A stretch of DNA of 64,000 bases from Cardiobacteriaceae bacterium (GTDB lineage: Bacteria > Pseudomonadota > Gammaproteobacteria > Cardiobacteriales > Cardiobacteriaceae): assembly GCA_030525785.1 (NCBI GenBank), contig JAUNEA010000002.1:124001-188000 (forward strand), given 5' to 3'. The position numbers and the translations under genes are program-made. Below, one piece after another: positions 27,154-39,482 of this stretch (position 1 is the stretch's first letter; each line of letters starts with the position of its first letter). Under the pieces are notes generated by a model that did not search any database, was not told the DNA's origin, and worked only from the letters and a program-made list of their open reading frames with translations.

Positions 27154-28608
27154 ATGAAATTATCAGTAGTATCAGGTGATTTGGCAACATTGGCAGCAGA
27201 TGTTGTGGTGGTGGCGCAGTTGGAAAATGGCGATTTTAGCCCGAGCTTAAGCGCTTTGGATAAAGCCAGTCATGGTTATTTTTCGGCGCAAAAAGAGAAA
27301 GGCAACTTGCCTGCTAAAGTGGCTACTGCGCGTTTGTTTGTTGATGTTGCTGGAGTTTCAGCTGAGCGAGTATTGGTTGTGAAGCTGGGCGAGAAACAAC
27401 TGGCGCAAGGCGCTGGTATCGCCGTCAACATGGCGCGTGAATATGGCTGGGAGCAGGTTGTTTGTGCGTTGGCAGAATTAGGCGCTTGCCCACAAAGCGC
27501 TTTAGAACGCGTTTTCAAAGGCGTTGCGCAGGCGGATTATGTTTTTGATGCTTACAAAAGCGAAAAACAAAACCGCAAAGCACTTTCTTTCCAAGCTTAT
27601 AGCCAAGCTGAGGCTGGTATTGCTCAAGCTGCGCTGACTTACGGTGAGGCTTATTTGAAAGGTTCATACAAAACGCGTGATTTGGTGAACACACCGCCAA
27701 ATGTCTGTGTGCCAGCTTATTTGGGTGAACAAGCTCTTGAGATGGCAAAGCGTTTGCCTTTAACGGTGCAGGTGTTGGTCAAAAAAGATATTGAGGCACT
27801 GGGCATGGGGGGCGTGTTAGGCGTTGGGCAGGGTAGCGTTAATGAGCCACGTTTCATCATCATGGAATACAAACACCCAGAAGCAAAAAATGCCCAACCA
27901 ATTGTTTTGGTAGGAAAAGGTGTGACTTTTGATACAGGTGGCATTTCGATTAAACCAGCAGCAGGTATGGACGAAATGAAAGGCGATATGGGGGGAGCTG
28001 CAGCTGTTTTTGGCGCGATGGAAGCGCTTTGTGCAGCGAAATTGCCTTTGCATGTGGTTGCGTTGGTGGCGAGCGTTGAGAATATGCCTGATGGCAATGC
28101 GATTCGCCCTGGTGATATTTTGAAAAGCTTATCGGGTAAAACGGTTGAAGTTTTGAATACCGATGCCGAAGGGCGCTTGATTTTGATGGACGCTTTGACC
28201 TATGCCGAACGCTACAATCCTCAAGCTGTGATTGATATGGCGACATTAACAGGAGCGATTGTGATTGCTTTGGGTTCACATCGTGCAGGCTTGATGGGCA
28301 ACAATGAAGCTTTGGTGGAGGATTTATTCCAAGCAGGCGAACGCGCAGAAGATTTGGTGTGGAAAATGCCTATTGATAAAGAATATCTCGAGATGATGAA
28401 AAGCCCCTTTGCTGATATTGCTAACATTTCTGGCACGCGTGAGGCTGGTTCTTTAACAGCTGGCGCATTCTTAAGCGCTTTTGCCGAGAAATATCCGTGG
28501 GCGCATTTGGATATTGCAGGGGTTTCTTTTGCCAGCGGTAAGAATAAAGGTGGCACAGGTCGCCCTGTGGCGTTGTTGTTGGAATACTTCCGTACGGTAG
28601 CCGCTTGA
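27154..28608 (+). CDS. pepA: Leucyl aminopeptidase PepA
   Basis: Cytosolic M17 metallo-aminopeptidase of 484 residues. The signature NTDAEGRLILMDALTYAE is present, together with two-metal-site residues in LVGKGVTFDTGGISIK and DMGGAAAVFGAME. In E. coli PepA also binds DNA and assists Xer recombination and carAB control; whether it does so here cannot be told. The divergent pepA/lptF pair is a gammaproteobacterial arrangement, but holC, usually next to pepA, is replaced by rsmG. The ATG is preceded by GGAG at 9 nt. The stop overlaps the rsmG start by 1 bp. Confidence 0.96.
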   Translation: MKLSVVSGDLATLAADVVVVAQLENGDFSPSLSALDKASHGYFSAQKEKGNLPAKVATARLFVDVAGVSAERVLVVKLGEKQLAQGAGIAVNMAREYGWEQVVCALAELGACPQSALERVFKGVAQADYVFDAYKSEKQNRKALSFQAYSQAEAGIAQAALTYGEAYLKGSYKTRDLVNTPPNVCVPAYLGEQALEMAKRLPLTVQVLVKKDIEALGMGGVLGVGQGSVNEPRFIIMEYKHPEAKNAQPIVLVGKGVTFDTGGISIKPAAGMDEMKGDMGGAAAVFGAMEALCAAKLPLHVVALVASVENMPDGNAIRPGDILKSLSGKTVEVLNTDAEGRLILMDALTYAERYNPQAVIDMATLTGAIVIALGSHRAGLMGNNEALVEDLFQAGERAEDLVWKMPIDKEYLEMMKSPFADIANISGTREAGSLTAGAFLSAFAEKYPWAHLDIAGVSFASGKNKGGTGRPVALLLEYFRTVAA

Positions 28609-29264
28609 TGTTGATTCGTGAGGAGGCGCACAAAGCGCTTTGCTCAGGCATTGCCGCCTTGCCTTTTGAGGTAACGGCGGCACAAATTGCCAAGCTCGAA
28701 CAGTATTTGGCGCTCTTAAACCAATGGAATCGCGTGCATAACTTAACGGCTGTTCGTGATGAAGTGGAGCAGGTGAAGGTACATATATTGGATTGCTTGG
28801 CGATTGTGCCGTATTTGCCTGAAGGTCGATTAGCAGACATTGGCTCAGGAGCTGGTTTGCCTGCGCTTATCCTTGCCATCATGCAGCCCGAACGCGCGAT
28901 TGTTGCGGTTGAAAGCAGCAGTAAAAAAGCGGCTTTTATTCGGCAAGTGCAAAGCGCTTTGGGGCTGAAGAAGGTAGAGGTGGTGTCTAAGCGAGTAGAG
29001 GCTTGGCAGGATAAGGTTGATGTGGTGGTTTCGCGGGCGATGGCTGAGGTGAATCTGTTGTTGGATTTGACCAAGCATCTGGCGCATGAGCGAACAGAAT
29101 GGTGGTTGATGAAGGCATTGCAGGAGGAAACGATTCGCCGTGAAGGATTTGTGCAGCATCAGATAGAAGTGCATGTGCCACTTTTGGAAGGAAAGCGAGT
29201 GTTGTTGCAGGTTCGGCAGCAGTCAAATGGAACCTCTAGGTCACAAAGCGCTTTGGAGACATGA
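28608..29264 (+). CDS. rsmG: 16S rRNA (guanine527-N7)-methyltransferase RsmG
   Basis: Methylates G527 of 16S rRNA using S-adenosylmethionine. 218 residues. The SAM-binding loop is LADIGSGAGLPALILAI, with an acidic ribose-binding VAVESSSKKAAFI strand and the HILDCLAIVPYL segment upstream. The ATG at 28608 overlaps the pepA stop as TGATG; a TTG three bases earlier is in frame but less likely. The stop overlaps parB as ATGA. Three full palindrome copies lie within this short gene. Confidence 0.94.
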   Translation: MLIREEAHKALCSGIAALPFEVTAAQIAKLEQYLALLNQWNRVHNLTAVRDEVEQVKVHILDCLAIVPYLPEGRLADIGSGAGLPALILAIMQPERAIVAVESSSKKAAFIRQVQSALGLKKVEVVSKRVEAWQDKVDVVVSRAMAEVNLLLDLTKHLAHERTEWWLMKALQEETIRREGFVQHQIEVHVPLLEGKRVLLQVRQQSNGTSRSQSALET

Positions 29265-30160
29265 TGCAGCAGCCCTCTTTGTTTACGCAAGCATCAGATG
29301 CCAACGAACCTAACTCATTGACAGAGCAAGAGCAGGCTAAAGAAACATGGGTTTACTTGCCGATTTCTGCGATTAAGGCTGGCGAATTTCAGCCGCGTTA
29401 TGATTTTGAGCCTGAGAAATTGGCAGAATTGAGCCAGTCCATTGCAGAGCTTGGTGTTTTGCAGCCCTTGATTGTGCGCCGTTTGTTGGAAACAAAGCGC
29501 TTTGATGGAGTAGAGTACGAGATTATCGCAGGTGAGAGACGTTTTCGGGCGGCAAAAATGGCTGGCTTGACGCAAGTGCCATGTTGGGTGCGAGATTATG
29601 CCCAGCAAACGGCAGCGACTGTGGCGCTGGTGGAGAATTTACAACGGGCAGATTTGAATGTAGTCGAAGTGGCGCGAGGTTATCAGCGGTTGGCGGAAGA
29701 ATTTTCGATGACTCATCAACAGATTGCGCAGAAAGTTGGCTGCTCACGTTCAGCAGTGAGCAACACACTTCGCTTGTTAGGGCTAACGCCTGTCGTTTTA
29801 AGCGCTTTGCAGCATAATCGGATAGAAATGGCGCACGCGCGAGCGATGCTAAGCCTAAGCCCCAATCAGCAAGAATCGATGTTGCAAGAGATTGAGAAAA
29901 AGGGGCTTTCGGTGCGTGAGGTTGAACAACGCGTGCGCCAAAGCGCTTTGGGCTATCGTGCAAAACCTCGAAAAGCATCAAAAGCGATAGGTGTGGATAA
30001 AGATGCGGAAGTCTTGTATTTGGAGCAAAGACTTACAGAATGGTTTGGTGTAGAGGTGAGCATTGAGCATCAGAGCAATGGTCAAGGGAAAGTTGTGTTT
30101 CATTATCATGATTTAGACGCGCTTGATGATGTGCTGCAACGTTTAGGCTATGTTTCTTAA
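29261..30160 (+). CDS. parB: Chromosome-partitioning protein ParB
   Basis: DNA- and CTP-binding clamp that loads at parS near the replication origin. 299 residues. The N-terminal domain shows the CTP-pocket motifs LQPLIVRRLLE and GERRFRAAKMAG, then VALVENLQRADLNVVEVARGY. A helix-turn-helix follows (HQQIAQKVGCSRSAVSNTLR), and a C-terminal dimerisation part (WFGVEVSIEHQ, RLGYVS). It is in the usual place between rsmG and the atp operon, but parA, which normally precedes it, is missing: rsmG and parB overlap directly. No TGTTNCACGTGAAACA-like parS was recognised nearby. Confidence 0.93.
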   Translation: MMQQPSLFTQASDANEPNSLTEQEQAKETWVYLPISAIKAGEFQPRYDFEPEKLAELSQSIAELGVLQPLIVRRLLETKRFDGVEYEIIAGERRFRAAKMAGLTQVPCWVRDYAQQTAATVALVENLQRADLNVVEVARGYQRLAEEFSMTHQQIAQKVGCSRSAVSNTLRLLGLTPVVLSALQHNRIEMAHARAMLSLSPNQQESMLQEIEKKGLSVREVEQRVRQSALGYRAKPRKASKAIGVDKDAEVLYLEQRLTEWFGVEVSIEHQSNGQGKVVFHYHDLDALDDVLQRLGYVS

Positions 30161-30214
30161 ATATTTTGTAGATATGAAGAAAAAACAAGACAAAAGAAGC
30201 GCTTTGTGGCAACA

Positions 30215-30243
30215 TTGACCAAAGTTTACAAAAATCTTATAAT
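30215..30243 (+). promoter_or_regulatory. Sigma70-type promoter of the ATP synthase operon
   Basis: TTGACC (30215-30220), 17-bp spacer, TATAAT (30238-30243). Its quality and position just before atpI make it the likely operon promoter. The predicted start point (about 30249-30251) falls 2-4 bases after the first base of the annotated atpI ATG, which raises a question about that start. Confidence 0.85.
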
Positions 30244-30246
30244 TTT

Positions 30247-31405
<1,159 letters not shown>

Positions 31406-31437
31406 ACCCTTATCTTTAACTATCTTGGAGAAATCTC

Positions 31438-31722
31438 ATGGAAAAAGTTTTTGCTATCGTTAGCTTACAAAGCACTACAGCCATTGCTGTTGCGATTATC
31501 TTAGGTTGTGCAGCATTAGGTACTGCTTTGGCTTTCGCCTTGTTGGGTGGTAAATACATTGAAAGCAGCGCTCGCCAGCCTGAAATGATGAAACCTTTAC
31601 AAACCAAATTCTTCATTATCGCTGGTTTGGTGGATGCGGTAGCGATGATTGCTGTAGTTGTTGCGTTGTTGATGGTTTTTGGCAACCCATTGTTGAGCGC
31701 TGTAGAAGCTGCGGCAAAATAA
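31438..31722 (+). CDS. atpE: ATP synthase F0 subunit c
   Basis: A 94-residue hairpin of two membrane helices forming the c-ring. The ion-carrying carboxylate is Asp66 in [15 protein letters not shown], the polar loop is ARQPEMM, and helix 1 is Gly/Ala-rich ([16 protein letters not shown]). The absence of a Gln in helix 1 near the site argues for proton rather than sodium coupling. The length exceeds E. coli AtpE by about 15 residues, mostly at the N-terminus. TTGGAG lies about 9 nt upstream. Confidence 0.97.
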   Translation: MEKVFAIVSLQSTTAIAVAIILGCAALGTALAFALLGGKYIESSARQPEMMKPLQTKFFIIAGLVDAVAMIAVVVALLMVFGNPLLSAVEAAAK

Positions 31723-31752
31723 TCTGAGCACCAAAGAAAGCGAGGTGCAGTG

Positions 31753-32223
31753 ATGACTCTTCATTTTACACTCATAGGACAAATGGGAACCTTCCTTGTT
31801 CTTTGGTGGTTCGTTCACAAGTATGTATGGCCATTGTTTGCACAAGCAGTTGAAGAGCGACGTAAGAAAATTCAGGAAGGCTTAAGCATGGCAGATCAAG
31901 CAAAGTTCTCCATGCAGGCAGCAGAAGCTAATTCTGCTGAAATGATTGAACAAGCAAAACTTCAAGCCGCTGAGATTTTAGCTCGCGCACAAAAACAAGC
32001 TGATCGTATGGTTGCTGATGCTAAAGAAGAAGCGCAAGTAGCCAGTAAGCGTGAATTTGAAGATGCGCGTGAGGAAATTGAGCAAGAGAAGCGAAAAGCG
32101 CGTGAATCCTTGAGAAGTGAGGTGTCTGCTCTGGTAGTTGCTGGTGTCAGCCAAGTTCTTGCGCGTGAAGTAAATGCTAAAGATCATCAACAACTCTTGA
32201 AAGAACTTAGCGAGAAACTCTAA
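31753..32223 (+). CDS. atpF: ATP synthase F0 subunit b
   Basis: Peripheral stalk subunit, 156 residues: one N-terminal membrane helix (LIGQMGTFLVLWWFVHKYVW) and a long charged coiled coil rich in Ala, Glu, Lys and Gln. The ATG at 31753 follows GAGGTG; a GTG three bases earlier is in frame but not needed. The stop overlaps the atpH start by one base. Confidence 0.96.
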   Translation: MTLHFTLIGQMGTFLVLWWFVHKYVWPLFAQAVEERRKKIQEGLSMADQAKFSMQAAEANSAEMIEQAKLQAAEILARAQKQADRMVADAKEEAQVASKREFEDAREEIEQEKRKARESLRSEVSALVVAGVSQVLAREVNAKDHQQLLKELSEKL

Positions 32224-32762
32224 TGCAAGCACAAACCATCGCGCGACCATATGCAAAAGCTGTTTTTGGTCGCGCAGCAGACAAAAAACAGCAGCAACAA
32301 TGGCAACAGTTTTTGACATTGTCCGCAGCATTGGTCGCCGATGTTGACATTAAAAAGCGCTTAGGTTTACCTAATTTTATGGTGGATTTGGTGCAATGGC
32401 TTGATCAGTGGTTGCAGGAGCAACGTCAACAAGTTTTGACTCAAGAAGAGAAAAACTTCTTACAGGTATTACAAGATCAAGATCGATTAATGATACTCCC
32501 TGAAATTGCAAAAATTTTCGCTGAGCTTGTGCATGAACAAGCTCAAATCTGCGCTGTTTATGTGCAAACAGCACATGAGCTTGATGCTGAATCAGAAAAA
32601 CTTTTAAAAGCAACAATGGTGCGTAAAATTGGTCGTGATGTTGAGATGACTGTGAGTGTTAATCCTGAATTAATGGCTGGTGTACTTATTGAATACAATG
32701 GGCAAGTCATTGATCAAACGCTTAAAGGTCGTTTGTCAGATTTTGCACAACTACTGAATTAA
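32223..32762 (+). CDS. atpH: ATP synthase F1 subunit delta
   Basis: Connects the b-subunit stalk to the top of F1. 179 residues: an N-terminal helical bundle starting ARPYAKAVFGRAAD and the C-terminal motif PELMAGVLIEYNGQVIDQTLKGRLSDFA typical of delta/OSCP proteins (shown here as the last 40 residues). It has one of the only two palindrome copies in the atp operon, near 32354, in a non-canonical AAGCGCTTAG form. Confidence 0.96.
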   Translation: MQAQTIARPYAKAVFGRAADKKQQQQWQQFLTLSAALVADVDIKKRLGLPNFMVDLVQWLDQWLQEQRQQVLTQEEKNFLQVLQDQDRLMILPEIAKIFAELVHEQAQICAVYVQTAHELDAESEKLLKATMVRKIGRDVEMTVSVNPELMAGVLIEYNGQVIDQTLKGRLSDFAQLLN

Positions 32763-32777
32763 GATTAAGGAATCAAT

Positions 32778-34319
32778 ATGCAATTAAATCCTGCTGAAAT
32801 TAGCGGTTTTATTCAAGATAAAATTGCTAACTACGATAAAAAAGTAGAAAGCAAAACCGAAGGTACGATTATTAGTTTGGCTGATGGTATTGCACTTATT
32901 CAAGGTTTAAGTCAAGTGATGTTAGGGGAGATGATTGCATTTCCTGGTAATGTTTATGGTTTGGCGTTGAACCTTGAGCGTGATAGCGTTGGTGCAGTTA
33001 TTTTGGGTGAATTTGACCACTTACGTGAAGGTGATAAAGTTACTTGCACAGGAAAAATTCTCGAAGTTCCTGTTGGTGCTGAGCTCTTGGGGCGTGTAGT
33101 CAATGCGCTTGGTAAAGCGATTGATGGTAAGGGTGAAATTAAAACTCAATTAACCTCTCCAATTGAAAAAATTGCTCCAGGCGTCATCGAGCGTCAATCA
33201 GTTGATCAACCCTTACAAACAGGTTTGAAAACCATTGATACAATGGTGCCAATTGGTCGTGGTCAGCGTGAGTTAATTATCGGTGACCGTCAGACAGGAA
33301 AAACAGCTATTGCGGTTGATGCTATTATTAATCAAAAAAATACTGGTGTTAAATGCATTTATGTTGCAGTTGGTCAAAAAGCCTCTTCTATTGCGGCAGT
33401 CGTTCGTAAGTTAGAAGAGCATGATGCATTGAAACATACGATTATTGTTGCAGCAACAGCTTCTGATAGTGCTGCATTACAATTCATTGCGCCTTATGTT
33501 GGTTGTGCGATGGGCGAGTACTTCCGTGACCGTGGTGAGGATGCTTTGATTGTTTATGATGATTTAACCAAGCAAGCTTGGGCTTATCGTCAGGTATCAT
33601 TATTGTTACGTCGCCCACCTGGTCGTGAGGCTTATCCAGGCGATGTTTTCTACTTACATTCACGTTTATTGGAGCGTGCATCTCGTATTAATGCTGCAGA
33701 AGTTGAGCGTTTAACCAACGGTGAAGTTAAGGGTAAAACAGGCTCTTTGACTGCATTGCCTATTATTGAAACTCAGGCTGGTGACGTGTCTGCTTTCGTT
33801 CCAACTAACGTTATTTCTATTACAGATGGTCAGATTTTCTTAGAAACCGATCTCTTTAACTCAGGTATTCGCCCTGCGATTAATGCTGGTTTGTCTGTTT
33901 CTCGTGTAGGTGGTGCAGCTCAAACGAAAATTATTAAGAAATTAGGTGGTGGTGTACGTTTAGCCTTAGCGCAGTATCGTGAATTGGCAGCATTTTCACA
34001 ATTTGCTTCTGATTTAGACGATGCAACACGCAAACAATTAGAGCATGGTCGTAGCGTAACAGAATTAATGAAACAAAAACAATTTTCTCCATTAAGTGTG
34101 GGAGAGTTGGCGGTTTCCTTATTCGCGGCAGATAAAGGCTTTTTATCAGGTATTCCAGTTGAAAAGATTGGCGCCTTCGAAGAAGGATTATTGCGCTTTA
34201 TGCACAGCGATTATGCAGACTTGATTAAGCATTTGGATCAAACAGGTGCTTATGATAATGATATTGAAGCACAATTGACTAAAGCGCTTACAAGCTTCAA
34301 AGAAAAAGGCGTTTGGTAA
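32778..34319 (+). CDS. atpA: ATP synthase F1 subunit alpha
   Basis: Regulatory nucleotide-binding subunit of F1, 513 residues as in E. coli. Walker A is [15 protein letters not shown], and [17 protein letters not shown] is the ATPase alpha/beta signature. The N-terminal [14 protein letters not shown] helix contacts delta. It lies 15 bp after atpH with AAGGA upstream. The second palindrome of the operon is near its end (TKALTSF). Confidence 0.98.
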   Translation: MQLNPAEISGFIQDKIANYDKKVESKTEGTIISLADGIALIQGLSQVMLGEMIAFPGNVYGLALNLERDSVGAVILGEFDHLREGDKVTCTGKILEVPVGAELLGRVVNALGKAIDGKGEIKTQLTSPIEKIAPGVIERQSVDQPLQTGLKTIDTMVPIGRGQRELIIGDRQTGKTAIAVDAIINQKNTGVKCIYVAVGQKASSIAAVVRKLEEHDALKHTIIVAATASDSAALQFIAPYVGCAMGEYFRDRGEDALIVYDDLTKQAWAYRQVSLLLRRPPGREAYPGDVFYLHSRLLERASRINAAEVERLTNGEVKGKTGSLTALPIIETQAGDVSAFVPTNVISITDGQIFLETDLFNSGIRPAINAGLSVSRVGGAAQTKIIKKLGGGVRLALAQYRELAAFSQFASDLDDATRKQLEHGRSVTELMKQKQFSPLSVGELAVSLFAADKGFLSGIPVEKIGAFEEGLLRFMHSDYADLIKHLDQTGAYDNDIEAQLTKALTSFKEKGVW

Positions 34320-34329
34320 GGAGTCGGCT

Positions 34330-36644
<2,315 letters not shown>

Positions 36645-36651
36645 GGTGCTT

Positions 36652-37113
36652 ATGTCAGGAACATTTCAACTAACGATTGTGAATGTGGATCGTCATTGGT
36701 TTGCGGGTGAAGTACAATCTTTGGTTGTTCCAACCTCAACAGGAGAATTGGGTGTGCTAGCTGGGCACACTCCATTTCTTGCCATGTTAGGCACAGGTAG
36801 ATTGCGTTTGGTACGAGCTGGAAGCCAAGAAGAAGAAAGTTTTTTTGTTTCCGGTGGATTTGTAGAGATTCAAGCTAAGCAAGTAGTTGTGCTGGCTGAT
36901 GAATTAATTGCATCAGGTACAGACGCTGAAATTGCTCAAGCACAGGAGCGTATTGCATCGCGTGCTGAGCGTTATAAGCAAACATTGCTGGCAGCTGCTT
37001 CTCATGAACGAGCGGAAGTAAGCCAAACCGATATTGATCGCGCACAGGTTATGCTGGAGCAATCTCTTTCTCAAATGGCATCGTTGCAACGGATTAATAA
37101 AGTGGTTTTCTAA
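36652..37113 (+). CDS. atpC: ATP synthase F1 subunit epsilon
   Basis: Inhibitory rotor subunit, 153 residues from ATG 36652. The N-terminal beta-sandwich includes TIVNVDRHWFAGEVQSLVVP, GELGVLAGHTPFLAML and FFVSGGFVEIQ; a C-terminal two-helix hairpin follows. The frame opens at GTG 36646, but the ATG with GAGG about 5 nt upstream is preferred. It closes the operon, with a terminator 28 bp after the stop. Confidence 0.96.
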   Translation: MSGTFQLTIVNVDRHWFAGEVQSLVVPTSTGELGVLAGHTPFLAMLGTGRLRLVRAGSQEEESFFVSGGFVEIQAKQVVVLADELIASGTDAEIAQAQERIASRAERYKQTLLAAASHERAEVSQTDIDRAQVMLEQSLSQMASLQRINKVVF

Positions 37114-37141
37114 AAGCGCTTTGTTGTTCAGCTTATTATAT

Positions 37142-37169
37142 ATAGCCTCTTTAATGAGGCTATTTTTTT
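37142..37169 (+). terminator. Terminator of the atp operon
   Basis: ATAGCCTC/GAGGCTAT 8-bp stem, 6-nt loop, followed by seven T. It lies 28 bp after the atpC stop. Confidence 0.93.
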
Positions 37170-37251
37170 GGACATTAAATGTTGTTGTTTTAATTTTTCG
37201 GTTGAAGAAATTTACTTGATTCTTATACTACTTGTTGTATTCCTAAAAAGA

Positions 37252-37282
37252 AAAGCGCTTTGGTATTAAACCAAAGCGCTTT
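37252..37282 (-). terminator. sucD terminator made from two palindrome copies
   Basis: Two copies of the genome palindrome, extended to AAAGCGCTTTGGT and ACCAAAGCGCTTT, form a perfect 13-bp stem around a 5-nt loop. On the minus strand a T-rich run follows. It lies 21 bp after the sucD stop. The use of paired short repeats as a terminator resembles paired DNA uptake sequences in Neisseria and Pasteurellaceae. Confidence 0.85.
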
Positions 37283-37303
37283 GTGTTTTTAGCTAACCAA
37301 TGA

Positions 37304-38176
37304 TTAGGCTTTCATTAACTGTTTTAAAGTTGCGCCAATATCAGCTGGTGAGCGAACAGTTGCCACGCCTGCAGCTTCTAAAGCACGGAATTTATCTGCT
37401 GCAGTTCCTTTACCGCCAGCAATAATCGCGCCAGCATGACCCATACGTTTACCAGCAGGAGCAGTAACCCCAGCGATATAGGCTACGACAGGTTTGGTTA
37501 CATGAGCCTTGATGAACTCAGCAGCTTCTTCTTCTGCAGAACCACCAATTTCACCAACCATAACAATGCCTTTGGTTTGTTCATCAGCTTGGAAGGCAGC
37601 TAAAACATCAACAAAGCTTGTGCCGTTGATAGGGTCACCACCGATGCCCACGCAAGTTGATTGACCTAGACCAATGCCTGTAGTTTGGTGAACAGCTTCG
37701 TAAGTTAAAGTGCCAGAGCGAGAAACAATGCCTACGCTACCTTTCAAATGAATATGACCAGGCATAATACCCATTTTGCATTCGCCAGGTGTAATCACGC
37801 CAGGGCAGTTTGGACCAATCAAGCGAGATTTGCTGCCTGCCAAAGCGCTTTTTACTTTCATCATATCCAAAACAGGAATACCTTCTGTGATACAAGCAAT
37901 GATTTCAATACCAGCATCAATGGCTTCTAAAATAGAATCCGCAGCAAAGGGAGGGGGAACGAAAATCATTGATGCATTCGCGCCTGTTTCTTTAACGGCT
38001 TCATGGCAGTTATTGAAAACAGGGCGATCTAAATGGGTTGAGCCGCCTTTATTTGGAGTTACACCACCAACCAACTGAGTACCATATGCGATGGCTTGTT
38101 CAGAGTGGAAAGTGCCTTGTGCGCCCGTAAAGCCTTGTGTGATGACTTTGGTGTCTTTATTGATGTAAATACTCAT
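37304..38176 (-). CDS. sucD: Succinyl-CoA ligase subunit alpha
   Basis: TCA-cycle enzyme subunit, 290 residues. CoA-binding Rossmann fold at the N-terminus ([17 protein letters not shown]), [20 protein letters not shown], and the phospho-His in [17 protein letters not shown]. It lies 11 bp after sucC. Paired with SucC it converts succinyl-CoA to succinate with nucleotide phosphorylation. The other TCA genes usually upstream (sucAB) are not here. Confidence 0.97.
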   Translation of the reverse strand: MSIYINKDTKVITQGFTGAQGTFHSEQAIAYGTQLVGGVTPNKGGSTHLDRPVFNNCHEAVKETGANASMIFVPPPFAADSILEAIDAGIEIIACITEGIPVLDMMKVKSALAGSKSRLIGPNCPGVITPGECKMGIMPGHIHLKGSVGIVSRSGTLTYEAVHQTTGIGLGQSTCVGIGGDPINGTSFVDVLAAFQADEQTKGIVMVGEIGGSAEEEAAEFIKAHVTKPVVAYIAGVTAPAGKRMGHAGAIIAGGKGTAADKFRALEAAGVATVRSPADIGATLKQLMKA

Positions 38177-38187
38177 GATGCTTCTCC

Positions 38188-39354
38188 TTATTTGCCCGCA
38201 GCCGCTGCCACTGCTTTTTTCGCAGCATCGGTTAAATCATCTGCTGATGTAATGCCTAAGCCACTCTCATCAAGCATTTTACGCCCTAATTCAACGTTAG
38301 TTCCTTGCAAGCGAGCAACCACAGGCACTTTCAAATCAATTTCTTTGGCAGCATTGATAATGCCTTCTGCAATCAAATCACAACGCACGATGCCACCAAA
38401 AATGTTCACCAAAATAGATTTTACTTCAGGCGATGAAAGAATCAATTTGAAGGCTTGTTTGACACGTTCAGAAGTTGCACCGCCACCGACATCTAAGAAG
38501 TTTGCAGGCTCACCACCATGCAATTTCACAATATCCATGGTTGCCATCGCTAAGCCTGCACCATTAACCATACAGCCGATGTTGCCATCTAAAGCCACAT
38601 AGTTCAGCTCCAATTCTTGTGCACGGTTTTCGCGCTCATCTTCTTGGGTTGGATCGCGCATATCGGCTAAATCTTTGTGACGGTAAAGCGCATTGTCATC
38701 AACGCCAATTTTTGCATCTAACGCCAATAATTGACCTTCTTCTGTCACAATCAAGGGGTTGATTTCAACCATTGCCAAATCTTTTTCGATGAACAGCTTG
38801 TACAAACCATCGAGCAGATTAGAGAGCTGGGCGATTTGTTTTTTGTCCAAGCCCATGGCAAAGCCTAACTGGCGACCAATATAGGGGAAATAGCCAGCAG
38901 CAGGGTCTACACCAATGCTGATGATTTTCTCTGGCGTATGCGCCGCCACTTCCTCAATATCCATACCGCCTTCAGCTGAAGCAATAAAGGAAACACGTTT
39001 CGTAGCACGGTCAACAACTGCTGAAACATAAAGTTCATCAGCAATACGCAAGCCCTCTTCAATCAAAACCATATTGATAGGTAATGCTACATCGCCAGTT
39101 TGATGTGTTTTTAAGGTATTTCCAATCATGTTGGAAGCAATGGTGCGTACTTCATCAAGTGATTTTGCAACCTTCACGCCACCTGCTTTACCGCGTCCAC
39201 CAGCATGTACTTGAGCTTTGACCACCCAAACACTACCACCGAGTTCTTCAGCAGCTGCAACAGCTTCATCAGCTGATTTAGCCAGAATGCTACGCGGAAC
39301 ATCTACGCCGTATTCACGGAATAGTGCCTTAGCTTGATATTCATGTAAATTCAT
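38188..39354 (-). CDS. sucC: Succinyl-CoA ligase subunit beta
   Basis: 388 residues, equal to E. coli SucC. ATP-grasp domain at the N-terminus ([30 protein letters not shown]), metal-binding MVEINPL and [13 protein letters not shown], and the CoA-ligase domain at the C-terminus ([25 protein letters not shown]). No palindrome copy in the gene. It is preceded by a 128-bp gap with one palindrome copy. Confidence 0.97.
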   Translation of the reverse strand: MNLHEYQAKALFREYGVDVPRSILAKSADEAVAAAEELGGSVWVVKAQVHAGGRGKAGGVKVAKSLDEVRTIASNMIGNTLKTHQTGDVALPINMVLIEEGLRIADELYVSAVVDRATKRVSFIASAEGGMDIEEVAAHTPEKIISIGVDPAAGYFPYIGRQLGFAMGLDKKQIAQLSNLLDGLYKLFIEKDLAMVEINPLIVTEEGQLLALDAKIGVDDNALYRHKDLADMRDPTQEDERENRAQELELNYVALDGNIGCMVNGAGLAMATMDIVKLHGGEPANFLDVGGGATSERVKQAFKLILSSPEVKSILVNIFGGIVRCDLIAEGIINAAKEIDLKVPVVARLQGTNVELGRKMLDESGLGITSADDLTDAAKKAVAAAAGK

Positions 39355-39482
39355 AGGTTTATCCCCATCTGGTTCAAATAATCTTTACGGTATAGCCACC
39401 GAATCTGCTACAAAGCGCTTTTATCTTAACAAAAAAGCAACGTTACAGGAAGTCAGTGGCGATAGGCTCATCAGGCAAATGA

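Noticed and set aside
27044-27190. N-terminal extension of LptF
   Set aside because: It would overlap the pepA start and encodes an atypical Lys/Asn-rich stretch before the first membrane helix.
28421-29074. 217-residue minus-strand open frame across pepA and rsmG
   Set aside because: It overlaps two clearly conserved genes and shows no family motif or ribosome site.
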